This document shows, one piece after another, positions 1-8,907 of a stretch of DNA of 64,000 nucleotides. Origin of the DNA: Corynebacterium lactis RW2-5. Its GTDB lineage: Bacteria; Actinomycetota; Actinomycetes; Mycobacteriales; Mycobacteriaceae. The translations under genes were made by a program, and so were the position numbers. The DNA lies in assembly GCF_001274895.1 (NCBI RefSeq), contig NZ_CP006841.1, positions 1,116,001 to 1,180,000 of the forward strand, read 5' to 3'. Position 1 is the stretch's first letter. Each line of letters starts with the position of its first letter. Under the pieces are notes generated by a model. The model saw only the letters and a list, made by a program, of their open reading frames with translations. It had not been told where the DNA came from and ran no database searches.

Positions 1-600
1 GTCGTCGGCTCGATTTTCCTCGGAATTGCGACACCGACAGAGGCTGCCGCGCTCGGCGCGTTGGTGGCGTTGATTCTGGTTGTTGCACGCGGGCGCTTTA
101 CGACGCAGAAGTTCTTGGTTGCCGTGGCGGAAACGGTGAAGTCTACCGCGATGATTCTTGCCATTGTTATGGCTGCGCACGTGTTGGGGCACTTCCTGAC
201 TGAGACCCGCACAGCTCCGAAGCTGGTTCAGGCTATCGAGGATTCCGCCATGCCGGCGCTGCTTGTAATGGTTCTCATTGCGGCGTTTTACGTTTTGCTG
301 GGCTTCTTCATGGATCAGGTTGCGATCATCGCGTTGACCGTGCCGATTGTCCTGCCCGTGGTTGAGGAACTGGGATACGACGCAGTGTGGTTCGGAATCT
401 TTATGATTCTGCTTGCCGAAGTGGGCATGATTACGCCGCCGATGGGGCTTAACGTGTTCGTGGTTTCAAAATCTTCGGGTATCCCAGCGGTGGTTGTTTT
501 TAGGGGAGCGTTTCCCTATGTGGTCGTCATGCTACTGATGGCGATGGTGTTTCTGCTCTGGCCGGGGCTAGTTATGTGGGTTCCGAATCTGATGGGATAG
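1..600 (+). CDS. TRAP transporter large permease (DctM-like), C-terminal part
   Basis: The reading frame is open from base 1, so the gene begins upstream of the window; about 199 residues remain. This is the C-terminal half of the large membrane subunit of a tripartite (TRAP) C4-dicarboxylate or sialic-acid type transporter, which uses an ion gradient to import organic acids bound by a periplasmic-type receptor. Visible are the family motif ATPTEAAALGA at the start, several hydrophobic segments, and the late motif EVGMITPPMGLN that is typical of DctM. The substrate cannot be told without the receptor and small subunit, which would lie to the left. Membrane protein; family call is firm, substrate unknown. 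Confidence 0.9.
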   Translation, partial: VVGSIFLGIATPTEAAALGALVALILVVARGRFTTQKFLVAVAETVKSTAMILAIVMAAHVLGHFLTETRTAPKLVQAIEDSAMPALLVMVLIAAFYVLLGFFMDQVAIIALTVPIVLPVVEELGYDAVWFGIFMILLAEVGMITPPMGLNVFVVSKSSGIPAVVVFRGAFPYVVVMLLMAMVFLLWPGLVMWVPNLMG

Positions 601-606
601 CAAAAA

Positions 607-623
607 ACTAGTCGGGGACTAGT
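607..623 (-). terminator. Inverted repeat, probable terminator of the LysR gene
   Basis: A perfect 7-bp inverted repeat (607-613 with 617-623) with a GGG loop is flanked on its left by six A residues, which reads as a T-run on the minus strand. It would therefore stop minus-strand transcription coming from the LysR gene, about 180 bp further right. On the plus strand, where the permease gene ends at 600, no T-run follows. Confidence 0.5.
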
Positions 624-800
624 GCATGAAGTATTAGTACAGGAAACCGAAGTTGATAGATCCCTGGTTCGGCACGTTGTTGATGCCTGGTGAGGGAAGG
701 GGGCGGGGAGCTCGGGGACCGTGCGGCCTGCTTTTGTGTCACACGGGATTGTGCGTGACTAAGCGGTGGTAATTCTCGTTAATCAACCCTCAGTGTTTTC

Positions 801-1682
801 TTAACTCGCGGCGATTCGTATGAACTCCGCGATGTCGTCACTTGGCTCGTATCCTCGCCGCAGTACCGCACTGATGGGGCGATCGAAGCGAATCTCGGCG
901 GGGAGAATCGTAATCTTTCCTAGTGTGACCTGGTCGGCAATTGCGCCAGTAGAAATTATGGCCGGAGCGTTGAGGGCTAGAATTCCAGACCGCTGAGCCG
1001 AAAGTGAACCGAACTCGCCCGCCGGTTCGGCCATATTTCCAAGCGCGTCCTCGATGACTCGACGGCTTCCTGATCCTGGTTCGCGCACAATCAACTGCGT
1101 GCTGCGTAAAAGTTCTGCGGAAATAATGGCTCTCTGCTCCCATGGATGGCCCTTGGGCACTGCGACGGCCAGTTCGTCGGTTCCGATTGCTACTTCTTCT
1201 AAGTCGTGGCGGGGTTGTCCTCCTTCGACGATTCCTAACGGGACGGTCCCCTCGGCAACCATTTCCCGTACCTTATGAGAATTGGCCTGAAGCATGGTCA
1301 GCCGCACTGATGGGTGTCCAGCGTGGAACGTTGCTGCCCACCCTGGGTAGTAGATCTCTGCAACCGTATTTGATACCGCGATACTGAGACGTCGGGGGCT
1401 ATCGTCGGCAAGCAAAGTGGAGGCTAGGGAGCTGAAATGTTGGCACGCGCCCAAAAGTTCAGGAATTGCGCCGAGGATTTCCGCTCCGCGCTCTGTCGGG
1501 GAGACTCCGTAGGGGGATCGGTCGAATAAGTCAAAGCCCAGTGAGCGCTCGGCGCGGGCGATGCGGGCTGACATGGTCTGCTGGTGGATGCCGGATTCGC
1601 GGGCGGCCATCGAAATGGATCCTGTGCTGGCGACGGCCAGGACGGCCTCGAGCTCTTCCACTGCAGGTAGGTTGGGGTACAT
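801..1682 (-). CDS. LysR-family transcriptional regulator
   Basis: A 293-residue protein of normal LysR length. The N-terminal winged helix-turn-helix (about residues 5-65) contains the characteristic run ARESGIHQQTMSARIARAE, followed by a periplasmic-binding-protein-like effector domain. Start ATG at 1682. It is divergent from the transporter gene at 1753 with a 70-bp shared control region, the usual arrangement in which a LysR protein controls its neighbour; I infer that it regulates the TDT transporter. The effector is unknown. The downstream permease gene converges on it and probably belongs to a different unit. Confidence 0.92.
   Translation of the reverse strand: MYPNLPAVEELEAVLAVASTGSISMAARESGIHQQTMSARIARAERSLGFDLFDRSPYGVSPTERGAEILGAIPELLGACQHFSSLASTLLADDSPRRLSIAVSNTVAEIYYPGWAATFHAGHPSVRLTMLQANSHKVREMVAEGTVPLGIVEGGQPRHDLEEVAIGTDELAVAVPKGHPWEQRAIISAELLRSTQLIVREPGSGSRRVIEDALGNMAEPAGEFGSLSAQRSGILALNAPAIISTGAIADQVTLGKITILPAEIRFDRPISAVLRRGYEPSDDIAEFIRIAAS
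1403..1413 (+). repeat. First of 14 copies of the over-represented word GTCGGCAAGC
   Basis: The 10-mer GTCGGCAAGC lies on the plus strand at 1404, 5753, 7090, 17998, 19622, 22955, 45488, 50001 and 57920, and its reverse complement begins at 6344, 10955, 43400, 44815 and 58778. In 13 of 14 copies it is preceded by C, giving CGTCGGCAAGC. Copies sit inside genes on both strands and in all three codon frames: Val-Gly-Lys in recG, Arg-Arg-Gln-Ala in comM, Ser-Ala-Ser in the biotinyl protein. The conservation is therefore of DNA, not protein. None occurs between 22.96 and 43.4 kb. The copy at 44811-44824 is embedded in the palindrome GTCGGCTTGCCGAC. Function unknown. Confidence 0.7.
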
Positions 1683-1752
1683 GTTTTCATGGTACCCCTG
1701 ACAAAAATCGTTGTTGCCCTGGTTTCTTCGTCGGGCCCGCTAGGTTTGCAGC

Positions 1753-2712
1753 ATGCATGTGGTTAGGAATATCGGTGCGCGGACGAAAGGTGGGCGTAGC
1801 GTTCTCGCACCCCCGGGGCCCGCGTGGGCGGGCTCACTGATGGGTACTTCCATCTTTGCGACTCTCGCTCAAACTCATGGCGTGCCCATTGTTCCGGCGC
1901 TTCTCATGGTGGTCGCCATTGGGGCGTTTGTATTCATCGTGGTCGGCTGGTTGTCATATCGCAATCCCGGGTGGGGCAGTCATCTTATGGCGCCGTGGGG
2001 AATGTTCGCGATGGGGGTGATGTCTGTAGGCTCCGCCGCGACGGCCGTGGTGGGGCAGGGATTGTGGCAGGAAGCTTCCTGGTGGTGCGGTGCGCCGCTG
2101 GCCTTCGTTGTCTGTCTGAATCAGTTGCGCGGCTTCCCGGGGGTGCCGACTTTTCAATGGGGGCTCGCTCTTGTGTCTCCCATGGTCGCTGCGACAAGTG
2201 CTGGGCAGCTGTCTGCCCGCGGTGGATTGTTTGCCGATTTCTATCATTGGGCGGGCGTTGTGGCCTTTTGTCTCGCGTTTTTCACCGCGTTGCCGATTTT
2301 TGCTCGCTGTTACCTCGCTGCCATTTACGGGCGCCTCGATATTCCCGAAACCCTTGCCGGCACCGCTTGGATTCCCCTTGGGGTGGTGGGGCAGTCCACC
2401 GCCGCTGCGCAGGTTCTTTTTGGGGGCAGGTTTGCAGTGGTCTATGGGTTCGCCATGCTCGCCGCCGGGATTGCTCCCGCCGTTTTCGCTTTCCGACGAT
2501 TCGTGCGTGCCGTTATCTGCTGGGCTGGCTATAGTCCCGGTTGGTGGGGGTCGACTTTTCCTGTTGGCACCCTGTGTCTGGGGGCGCACTTGCTCTCCGG
2601 TGCGACCGGATATGCGTGGTTGGACATAGTTAGCGTCGGTTTTCTGGCTCTGTTGGCCGTGCACTGGGTCGCATGTGTTGCTCGTTTTGGGTGGTGGGCG
2701 ATGGTCGAATAA
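1753..2712 (+). CDS. TDT-family transporter (TehA/SLAC1-like)
   Basis: A 319-residue, very hydrophobic protein with about ten membrane segments. The start of the first segment, PAWAGSLMGTSIF, matches the family pattern seen in tellurite-resistance/dicarboxylate transporters, so this is called a TDT-family channel or exporter in the cytoplasmic membrane. The ATG at 1753 keeps the conserved stretch before the first segment; a later ATG at 1840 would cut it off. It is divergently transcribed from the LysR gene, which probably controls it. Known members export C4-dicarboxylates, sulfite or act as anion channels; the substrate here is not determined. Confidence 0.75.
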   Translation: MHVVRNIGARTKGGRSVLAPPGPAWAGSLMGTSIFATLAQTHGVPIVPALLMVVAIGAFVFIVVGWLSYRNPGWGSHLMAPWGMFAMGVMSVGSAATAVVGQGLWQEASWWCGAPLAFVVCLNQLRGFPGVPTFQWGLALVSPMVAATSAGQLSARGGLFADFYHWAGVVAFCLAFFTALPIFARCYLAAIYGRLDIPETLAGTAWIPLGVVGQSTAAAQVLFGGRFAVVYGFAMLAAGIAPAVFAFRRFVRAVICWAGYSPGWWGSTFPVGTLCLGAHLLSGATGYAWLDIVSVGFLALLAVHWVACVARFGWWAMVE

Positions 2713-2818
2713 GGAGATGTCGGGAAAATATTCGATGAGCTATTTACTAATGATTCGAATGGGTGTACGATTTGGGTAGCTAGAAAAACAAGGCTTTCCG
2801 CCGGGGAGGGGATTGCTC

Positions 2819-4111
2819 GTGGGGGAAATGGAATCGGCTTACTGGGCGCATCAGCAGCCCGAAGATGAGCTGTCGGCTCTGGTTCGGTCGTCTAATCTCG
2901 CTTTGCTAAATCTGATTGAGGCATGTTGTCCGGACGGTGATGACGATGTTGAGCTTCACGCCGGCACTCTCGGTATTCGACTGGGGCTGAGTCGCGGGAA
3001 AGTTCTGCAGCTGTGCGAGATTGGGCTGATGTTGCGCCGAATGCCCCGGGTGGCGGCTTTCGCTCGGGAAACTGCGGCGCTCGGTCTACCGCACCTGAAT
3101 ATTATTTCTAATGGCACCTACGGCGTATTGGATGAGCAGGTTGAAGCCGTCGAGGCGGAAATCCTGGAGCTTCTGACTCCGGTGAAGTGTCGGCAGGCAA
3201 TGGTTGGTCCGCGGACCTTGAACAATCGGATTGGTGATATCGTCGCTGAATTCGACGACCGGGCGCGTGGAGACGGGAAAGTCCCGAATGTGGTGTCTTC
3301 CGAGTCCGTCACTCTGCAGACACTGGATGGGGGAGAGTACTCGCAGATTATTGCGACCCTGCGGCCAGATCGCGCGCATCTAGTTATGTCGGCAATCAAG
3401 GCCGCATCTGACAAGTTGACCGCAGGCAAGCGCAAGGAACAGGAGGAGCCCGCCGGTCGCGTCCCCCTGCCCGAAGCCTTAGTCAAGTTGATCACGCAGC
3501 AGACCGAAGCGGAGGTTGTGTTAAATATCTTCCGCAGCCCGGACTCGGACAATGCCTGGTTTGACGGTGCTGAGTGGCTTGGTGCGCTCGCGACCGAAGA
3601 GTGGATGCGCGAGGTGACGCACGTTCGGCTATCTGGGGACAGTGCCACGGACGGCTACCATCCGACCCCTGCCCAGGTTGCTCGCGTGCACGGCAGGGAT
3701 GGCACTTGCCGCTTCCCGGGCTGTGAGACCCCGGCGCATAAGTGCGACTTGGATCATATTCAGCCCTTTGACCAGGAAAGCCCTGAAAGCGGCGGGCCTA
3801 CAGATACTCAAAATCTGCACTGCCTGTGTCGTCGTCACCATAACCTGAAAACGCACAAACTTTTCGATGTAACCGCGTTTGAAGATGGCACCGAGTTGTG
3901 GACTTCGGTTGACGGCACCACAGCAGTCAGCGTCCCGAGCGGCCCGATGGCCGGCTTCGGGCGGCAGACCTTCGACCAGCGTATGACGCGAAAGCTCAAA
4001 GCCAGGCACCAAAACTACATCGACTGGCTGATGTCTTTTTCCGTGTCCACGGTCTTCGTTGAGGATGAGGATGAAGAGGAAATGTCGGGGGAAGATAGCA
4101 GCGACAAGTAG
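2819..4111 (+). CDS. DUF222 / HNH endonuclease (13E12 family)
   Basis: A protein of about 430 residues of the actinobacterial 13E12-repeat family. The N-terminal two thirds match the DUF222 architecture, and the C-terminus has an HNH nuclease module with zinc cysteines and histidines: CRFPGCETPAHKCDLDHI followed by NLHCLCRRHHNLKTH. A purine-rich ribosome site (GGGGAGGGG, 2803-2811) is placed best for the GTG at 2819; TTG at 2813 is the longer alternative. The extreme C-terminus is acidic low-complexity and overlaps by 97 bp the end of the opposite gene at 4015. Such genes are multicopy in many actinobacteria and their biological role is unclear; nuclease activity is inferred from the motif. 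Confidence 0.85.
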   Translation: MGEMESAYWAHQQPEDELSALVRSSNLALLNLIEACCPDGDDDVELHAGTLGIRLGLSRGKVLQLCEIGLMLRRMPRVAAFARETAALGLPHLNIISNGTYGVLDEQVEAVEAEILELLTPVKCRQAMVGPRTLNNRIGDIVAEFDDRARGDGKVPNVVSSESVTLQTLDGGEYSQIIATLRPDRAHLVMSAIKAASDKLTAGKRKEQEEPAGRVPLPEALVKLITQQTEAEVVLNIFRSPDSDNAWFDGAEWLGALATEEWMREVTHVRLSGDSATDGYHPTPAQVARVHGRDGTCRFPGCETPAHKCDLDHIQPFDQESPESGGPTDTQNLHCLCRRHHNLKTHKLFDVTAFEDGTELWTSVDGTTAVSVPSGPMAGFGRQTFDQRMTRKLKARHQNYIDWLMSFSVSTVFVEDEDEEEMSGEDSSDK

Positions 4112-4710
4112 TTGAGCAGTTCTTTGGGCCGGTCGCAGTAGAACTGTATTTCAGTGATTTTACTCGGTTTTTTGGCTTGCCACGGCCATTGGTCAGGTAA
4201 GGCAGCGGTGGGGTGTGTAAGCATCAGTCTGACATTTGTGCCATTGCTGCCACCGAGTATAAGAACTCCGCTGGTGATGTCGCGTGCCTTCGAATAGTAA
4301 GACCTGTATTGGCAAGCGGAGGACACGAAGGATAGAGGCACACGGCAGATTTCCTTACCGAAATGACGAAAAACAATCTCATTTTTGGTTAGGAAATGCG
4401 GATAGACAAAGCCGCGACCGACAAATGCCCAAAGGAGCAGTAGGGAATATACGGAAACGAACAGTACAACCCACCGGGTGAGACCAGTAAGAAGTAGCTC
4501 AACTACAAAAATTTCGACGACTGACACGCAAGTCATCGCAATTGGGAGTGAGAGTCTCCCAGACTTAGCCAGGATAGGTTGTGAGTCTTCGGGAACAGCA
4601 AGGATTTTGCGAATCCAACGAAGGAGATCCCGCCAAAGTGCCAATTCGTGAAGGAGAAGACGAATTCCCGGGTGCTTGGCAGCCAAAGTAGTAACTTCTT
4701 TGAACTTCAT
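4015..4710 (-). CDS. Membrane protein of unknown function, partner of MerR regulator
   Basis: A 231-residue protein I do not recognise by name. Two strong hydrophobic segments occupy roughly residues 54-75 and 79-100, preceded by a cytoplasmic basic N-terminus and followed by a soluble domain of about 110 residues. The tail is a poly-serine run (about eight Ser) and ends inside the opposite HNH gene, giving a 97-bp antisense overlap of two low-complexity tails. Its ATG overlaps the stop of the upstream MerR gene by 4 bp (ATGA), so the two are translationally coupled and probably work together. The soluble part may be a PH-like domain, but this is a guess. Confidence 0.7.
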   Translation of the reverse strand: MKFKEVTTLAAKHPGIRLLLHELALWRDLLRWIRKILAVPEDSQPILAKSGRLSLPIAMTCVSVVEIFVVELLLTGLTRWVVLFVSVYSLLLLWAFVGRGFVYPHFLTKNEIVFRHFGKEICRVPLSFVSSACQYRSYYSKARDITSGVLILGGSNGTNVRLMLTHPTAALPDQWPWQAKKPSKITEIQFYCDRPKELLNYLSLLSSPDISSSSSSSTKTVDTEKDISQSM

Positions 4711-5405
4711 AGACCCTGATCTTCCGCAATTTTCTTGGCCATTTCCGCATACGCCAATATTTGGGCTCCACGAATCTCTATGTCAGCGGCGTTGAGATGA
4801 ATTTCATTACCCGGGCTAAGAGGGAGACCTGCCAGCCAGCAATCAGGGAATAGCTCTTCGAGTTGGCTCACTAGCTGGGTTGCTCGATTCGAATTTGGCT
4901 CAAGTTTTCCGAGCTGAAGCCAGATATCCTCAATAGCCCTGCTTGTCTCGACGATGTGCAAGTTTGTGAGCCTTTGTCTGAGAGCCTTCCAAGTGTCCTC
5001 ATCTGCAATTTTTAATAGCGCCATTATTTGAAACGAAGCAATTTCACGTGCTGCGAATTCCTCATCGCGAAAAATCTGTCGAAGTAAGATTTGGATATCG
5101 TCGGGGACTGCAAGTTGGTGATTGCTCAGAGCTAGGAGGCGTTGGCGTTGCGACTTAAGCAGTCGAATTTTGTCGTCGAGTAACGATAAGGCGCGGTCAA
5201 TATCGACTTCATCATCAATGTCGGAGAGCGGTACTCCTGCGTCAGAAAGTGCCTTAGCGCGGAGTATTCGTGCGAGATCTGAAAAACCATAGTTTCGGTA
5301 TCCATTGGCATCTCGTAATGGCTCCGGGACAATGCCTATCTGGTGATAATGCCTGATGGTCCGTGGAGTGCAGCCGACAATTCTTGCGATATCCGAGGTG
5401 CGCAT
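4707..5405 (-). CDS. MerR-family transcriptional regulator
   Basis: A 232-residue regulator whose first 70 residues form the MerR DNA-binding domain (TSDIARIVGCTPRTIRHYHQ, then a wing with GYRNYGFSDL), followed by a coiled dimerisation helix (about 75-105) and an unassigned C-terminal effector domain of about 120 residues. There is no cysteine cluster, so it is not a metal-type MerR. It starts 14 bp downstream of a perfect 21-bp dyad that probably serves as its operator, implying autoregulation. It is the first gene of a two-gene unit with the membrane protein at 4015. Confidence 0.88.
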   Translation of the reverse strand: MRTSDIARIVGCTPRTIRHYHQIGIVPEPLRDANGYRNYGFSDLARILRAKALSDAGVPLSDIDDEVDIDRALSLLDDKIRLLKSQRQRLLALSNHQLAVPDDIQILLRQIFRDEEFAAREIASFQIMALLKIADEDTWKALRQRLTNLHIVETSRAIEDIWLQLGKLEPNSNRATQLVSQLEELFPDCWLAGLPLSPGNEIHLNAADIEIRGAQILAYAEMAKKIAEDQGL

Positions 5406-5418
5406 ACCTCAATCCTGA

Positions 5419-5439
5419 ACTATGACGCTACGTCATAGT
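5419..5439 (-). promoter_or_regulatory. Perfect 9-3-9 dyad, probable MerR operator
   Basis: ACTATGACG and CGTCATAGT form a perfect inverted repeat separated by CTA, just upstream of the MerR gene. On the minus strand TTGACT (5442-5437) overlaps one arm and looks like a -35 element, so the dyad falls in the promoter spacer, the normal site for a MerR regulator. The downstream -10 element is not obvious. The same dyad is close to the 3' end of the MFS gene (stop at 5447). Confidence 0.65.
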
Positions 5440-5446
5440 CAAGGCG

Positions 5447-6631
5447 CTAAAGCCTCGCGTGCCCGCGCCTAGACTGATCTTCCCGCGGTGCCACGGCTAG
5501 CGCTGCGGCGGGAAACGCTGCCGTCACTGCGAACAGTGCGGGGAACCCGAACGCGGCGACAATGGCGCCAGAAATTGGGGGAGTCGCCGCGTAAATAATG
5601 TTCTGGAACGTGTTTTGCGTGCCCATCGCGCGGCCCGACCAGAAGGGTCCTGCGTACTCGGCCACGGCGGTGAACGCCAGGCCATTCGGGCTGACCACTG
5701 CTACGGCCAGAGCGCACGCCAGGATGGTTCCGGTGAGTCGCAGGCCAGCAGCGTCGGCAAGCATCATTGCAATCGAGAGCGCGGCGGTGACTGCGGCGAC
5801 CCAGCGGTAGGGGCGAATGCGCGAGCGGACGCGGTCGGATACAAACCCCATCGCCGCGCGTGAGCCAGCACCGAGGAGCTGGGCGACCATCACAATCGAT
5901 CCGGCCGCGCCACTGGAATAACCAACCGACAGTAACCAGACTAGGATGTACGCGCCCATCATCGACTGCGGCCAAGACAGTAGAGCCGAGGCGATGTGGA
6001 TGCGAACCAGGTACCGCGACCCTCGATAGGGGCTTGCCGTCTCGGTAGAGCTGTGCGCGTCGGGGCGCGGTGGATTCTTGACTCCGATGAGCACCAGCAC
6101 AGCGAGGGCCGCGCACAGTAGTGTGGGCATCAACAGGGCCCCGGAAATGCCGTAGGTTTGGGCCAGCGGGTGCATCGTGACCGCCGATAGTGCCGCGCCG
6201 AGCGGCTGTGCCATCTGGCGGATGCCCATCGCCGTTCCGCGCTGATTCGGCGGGTACCAGCCTGACACCACCCGGCCCGACGCGGAATTCACGCTCGCCG
6301 CGGCGCAGCCCGCCATAAACAGCGCACCGCCTAGTAGCGCGGGGCTTGCCGACGCCGCCCAGGCTGCTAGCGCCGTCGTAAAGGCGGTGGAGGATAGGCC
6401 TGCAAAAAGGGCCGCGCGTTCGCCGTAGCGATCGACGAACCATCCCCAGGCGATGAGGGTGAAGACGATGCCCGCTGCGGGCATGGCGGCAATGAGGCCT
6501 GCGGCGGAGAGGCTGAGCCCGGAATCCTCGAGAGAGGGAATCAGAAAAGGCACGCCCATGTGGACGACGGAGGAGCCCACCGCCGCGAACATGGACAGAA
6601 AAAGGACGACGTGGCGGTAATAAGAAGGCAT
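5447..6631 (-). CDS. Major facilitator superfamily transporter
   Basis: A 394-residue transporter with about twelve membrane segments and the MFS loop motif DRYGERAALFAG after the second segment, with a degenerate second copy (SDRVRSRIRPYRW) in the middle. The reading frame is open further upstream, but the ATG at 6631 overlaps the stop of the ltbR gene as TAATG, which decides the start and indicates translational coupling with that regulator. The family resembles small-acid or drug exporters of the CynX/NarK-like groups; the substrate is unknown. Its coupling to a regulator of leucine and tryptophan synthesis makes a metabolite transporter plausible, but that is inference. Confidence 0.85.
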   Translation of the reverse strand: MPSYYRHVVLFLSMFAAVGSSVVHMGVPFLIPSLEDSGLSLSAAGLIAAMPAAGIVFTLIAWGWFVDRYGERAALFAGLSSTAFTTALAAWAASASPALLGGALFMAGCAAASVNSASGRVVSGWYPPNQRGTAMGIRQMAQPLGAALSAVTMHPLAQTYGISGALLMPTLLCAALAVLVLIGVKNPPRPDAHSSTETASPYRGSRYLVRIHIASALLSWPQSMMGAYILVWLLSVGYSSGAAGSIVMVAQLLGAGSRAAMGFVSDRVRSRIRPYRWVAAVTAALSIAMMLADAAGLRLTGTILACALAVAVVSPNGLAFTAVAEYAGPFWSGRAMGTQNTFQNIIYAATPPISGAIVAAFGFPALFAVTAAFPAAALAVAPREDQSRRGHARL

Positions 6632-7356
6632 TACAGGCGCGAGCTCATTTCCTTCGCGGCCTCCAAGACTTGGGTGCCCCAGCACTGGTACGGGGAGGGC
6701 AGCATGCGCTCGACGGGGCCGGACACGGACAGAACGGCAATCATACGGCGGTGCGCATCAAATACGGGAGCCGAGACGGAGGCCAAGGCGGGATCGCGCT
6801 CGCCCATTGACTCGGACCAGCCAAGGCGGCGGCAGTCCTCGAGGTCCTGCTGGGTGAAATCTGCCTCGGGAAGGAGACGCTCGGCCAAGTCAACAGGGCC
6901 GAAGGCGAGAAGAACGCGCGCGGCGGAACCGGCCGTCAGAGGCATGCGCGAGCCGACGGGAACGGTATTGCGCAGGCCGGTGGCGGGCTCCATGGATGCG
7001 ATGCAGGTGCGGGTGTCGCCGGTGAGACGATAAAGCTGGACGGATTCGCCGGATGCCTCGACTAAGCGGGGGAGGATGTGGGCGGCGGCGTCGGCAAGCA
7101 GGTCGGTGGTGACCGGAGTAATCTCGGTGAGGCCGGGACCAGTGGTCCAGCGGCCATCGGGGGTACGGGTGACCAGGCGGTGGACCTCGAGAGCGGTGGC
7201 CAGGCGATGTGCCGTGGCGCGGGGCAGCCCGGTGTCCTCGCAGAGCTCGGCGAGAGTGCGCGGATGGTCCGCAACTGCCTTGAGGATAAGTACCGAGCGG
7301 TCGAGAACTTTAATGCCGCTTAGGGCAGCGGTCTCCGATGTGCTAATCTGTCCCAT
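6631..7356 (-). CDS. ltbR: IclR-family regulator of leucine biosynthesis (LtbR)
   Basis: A 241-residue IclR-type regulator: winged helix in the first 75 residues (IKVLDRSVLILKAVADHP, TLAELCEDTGLPRATAHRLA) and an effector-binding domain ending in the usual VSGPVERM segment. It is divergent from leuC, exactly like LtbR of C. glutamicum (a repressor of leuB, leuCD and the trp genes) and Rv2989 of M. tuberculosis. The 87-bp leuC-ltbR gap contains a 6-5-6 inverted repeat that is a candidate binding site. The MFS gene follows by TAATG overlap. Confidence 0.9.
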   Translation of the reverse strand: MGQISTSETAALSGIKVLDRSVLILKAVADHPRTLAELCEDTGLPRATAHRLATALEVHRLVTRTPDGRWTTGPGLTEITPVTTDLLADAAAHILPRLVEASGESVQLYRLTGDTRTCIASMEPATGLRNTVPVGSRMPLTAGSAARVLLAFGPVDLAERLLPEADFTQQDLEDCRRLGWSESMGERDPALASVSAPVFDAHRRMIAVLSVSGPVERMLPSPYQCWGTQVLEAAKEMSSRL

Positions 7357-7370
7357 GCCATGATATTAAC

Positions 7371-7387
7371 ATCTCATAATTTGAGAT
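7371..7387. promoter_or_regulatory. Inverted repeat in ltbR-leuC control region
   Basis: ATCTCA (7371-7376) and TGAGAT (7382-7387) form a perfect 6-bp inverted repeat around TAATT in the divergent ltbR/leuC promoter region. It is the only clear dyad there and sits where LtbR should bind to control both genes; the assignment is by position. A second small hairpin, GCGGG/CCCGC at 7395-7412, lies in the leuC leader. Confidence 0.5.
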
Positions 7388-7443
7388 AAAAGGTGCGGGA
7401 AATAAAACCCGCAAGTTCACATCCGGAAGGCGGCTCACCCACC

Positions 7444-8871
7444 ATGCGCACCACGGACACCAGCCCGAAGACCCTCGCCGAGAAGGTCTGGCGCGATCAC
7501 GTTGTCAAGCAAGGCGAAAACGGCGAACCAGATCTGATTTACATCGACCTGCACCTCGTCCACGAGGTTACCTCCCCGCAGGCGTTCGATGGTCTGCGCC
7601 TTGCCGGACGCAAGGTGCGTCGCCCGGATCTCACCATCGCGACCGAGGACCACAACGTTCCTACCACGGTTGCCGGTGGCGCTATCAATCTGATTGCCGA
7701 GCCGACCTCCCGCACCCAGATTGCAACGCTTCGCAAGAACGCCGAGGAGTTCGGCATCCGCCTGCACCCGATGGGCGATCGCGAGCAGGGCATTGTTCAC
7801 GTCGTCGGCCCGCAGCTGGGCCTGACCCAGCCGGGCACCACCGTCGTCTGCGGCGACTCGCACACCGCGACTCACGGCGCGTTCGGCGCGATGGCTTTTG
7901 GCATTGGCACATCCGAGGTCGAGCACGTCCTTGCCACCCAGACCCTGCCGCTGAAGCCGTTCAAGACCATGGCGGTCAACGTCACCGGCGAGCTGCAGGA
8001 GGGCGTTACCTCCAAGGACCTGATTCTGGCGATTATCGCCAAAATCGGCACCGGCGGTGGTCAGGGGCACGTCATCGAGTACCGCGGCTCGGCTATTGAG
8101 AAGCTGTCGATGGAAGCACGCATGACCATCTGCAACATGTCCATCGAGGCGGGTGCCCGTGCCGGCATGATCGCCCCGGACGAGACAACCTTCGAATACC
8201 TGAAGGGGCGCCCGCACGCTCCGGCAGGCGAGGAGTGGGACTCCGCCGTCGAGTACTGGAAGTCCCTGGTCACCGACGATGACGCAGAGTTCGACACCGT
8301 CGTCGAAATCGATGGATCTGCGCTGACCCCATTCGTCACATGGGGTACCAACCCGGGCCAGGGTATTCCGCTGGGCGAGCGAGTCCCGGACCCCGAGCTA
8401 ATCGCCGAAGACTCCGAGCGCATCGCCGCCGAGCGCGCACTCGAGTACATGGACTTAGCTGCCGGAACGCCTATGCGCGAGGTTGGCGTCGACGTCGTGT
8501 TCGTCGGCTCCTGCACCAACGGCCGTATCGAGGACATGCGTGCCGTCGCCGATGTATTGAAAGACCGCAAGGTCGCGGACGGCGTCCAGATGCTCATCGT
8601 CCCGGGCTCGGCAAAGGTCCGTGAGCAGGCAGAGGCAGAGGGCCTCGGCGAGATCTTCACTGCGGCGGGCGCTGAGTGGCGCATGCCGGGCTGTTCCATG
8701 TGCCTCGGCATGAACCCAGACCAGCTGACTCCGGGCCAGCGCTGCGCGTCGACCTCCAACCGTAACTTTGAAGGACGCCAGGGCAAGGGTGGTCGCACCC
8801 ACCTGGTCAGCCCCGCCGTCGCCGCCGCCACCGCAGTGGCCGGCCACTTCGCGTCCCCCGCCGACCTATAA
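7444..8871 (+). CDS. leuC: 3-isopropylmalate dehydratase large subunit
   Basis: LeuC, the iron-sulfur subunit of isopropylmalate isomerase, converts 2-isopropylmalate to 3-isopropylmalate in leucine biosynthesis together with LeuD. From the ATG at 7444 it has 475 residues, a normal length, and begins [12 protein letters not shown] like other actinobacterial LeuC proteins. The three cluster cysteines are visible in VGSCTNGR and [12 protein letters not shown], and the substrate-site motif [13 protein letters not shown] is intact. The frame is open from a GTG at 7393, but the purine-rich site GGAAGGCGG before 7444 favours the shorter form. leuD follows after 36 bp, so the two are co-transcribed and likely repressed by LtbR. 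Confidence 0.97.
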   Translation: MRTTDTSPKTLAEKVWRDHVVKQGENGEPDLIYIDLHLVHEVTSPQAFDGLRLAGRKVRRPDLTIATEDHNVPTTVAGGAINLIAEPTSRTQIATLRKNAEEFGIRLHPMGDREQGIVHVVGPQLGLTQPGTTVVCGDSHTATHGAFGAMAFGIGTSEVEHVLATQTLPLKPFKTMAVNVTGELQEGVTSKDLILAIIAKIGTGGGQGHVIEYRGSAIEKLSMEARMTICNMSIEAGARAGMIAPDETTFEYLKGRPHAPAGEEWDSAVEYWKSLVTDDDAEFDTVVEIDGSALTPFVTWGTNPGQGIPLGERVPDPELIAEDSERIAAERALEYMDLAAGTPMREVGVDVVFVGSCTNGRIEDMRAVADVLKDRKVADGVQMLIVPGSAKVREQAEAEGLGEIFTAAGAEWRMPGCSMCLGMNPDQLTPGQRCASTSNRNFEGRQGKGGRTHLVSPAVAAATAVAGHFASPADL

Positions 8872-8907
8872 AATCCGCCGACCCGTAGAGAATTAAGGAA
8901 CTCACCA

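Noticed and set aside
2819..4111. Homing endonuclease or mobile element around the HNH gene
   Set aside because: No flanking inverted repeats, target duplication or transposase; DUF222-HNH genes are ordinary in these genomes.
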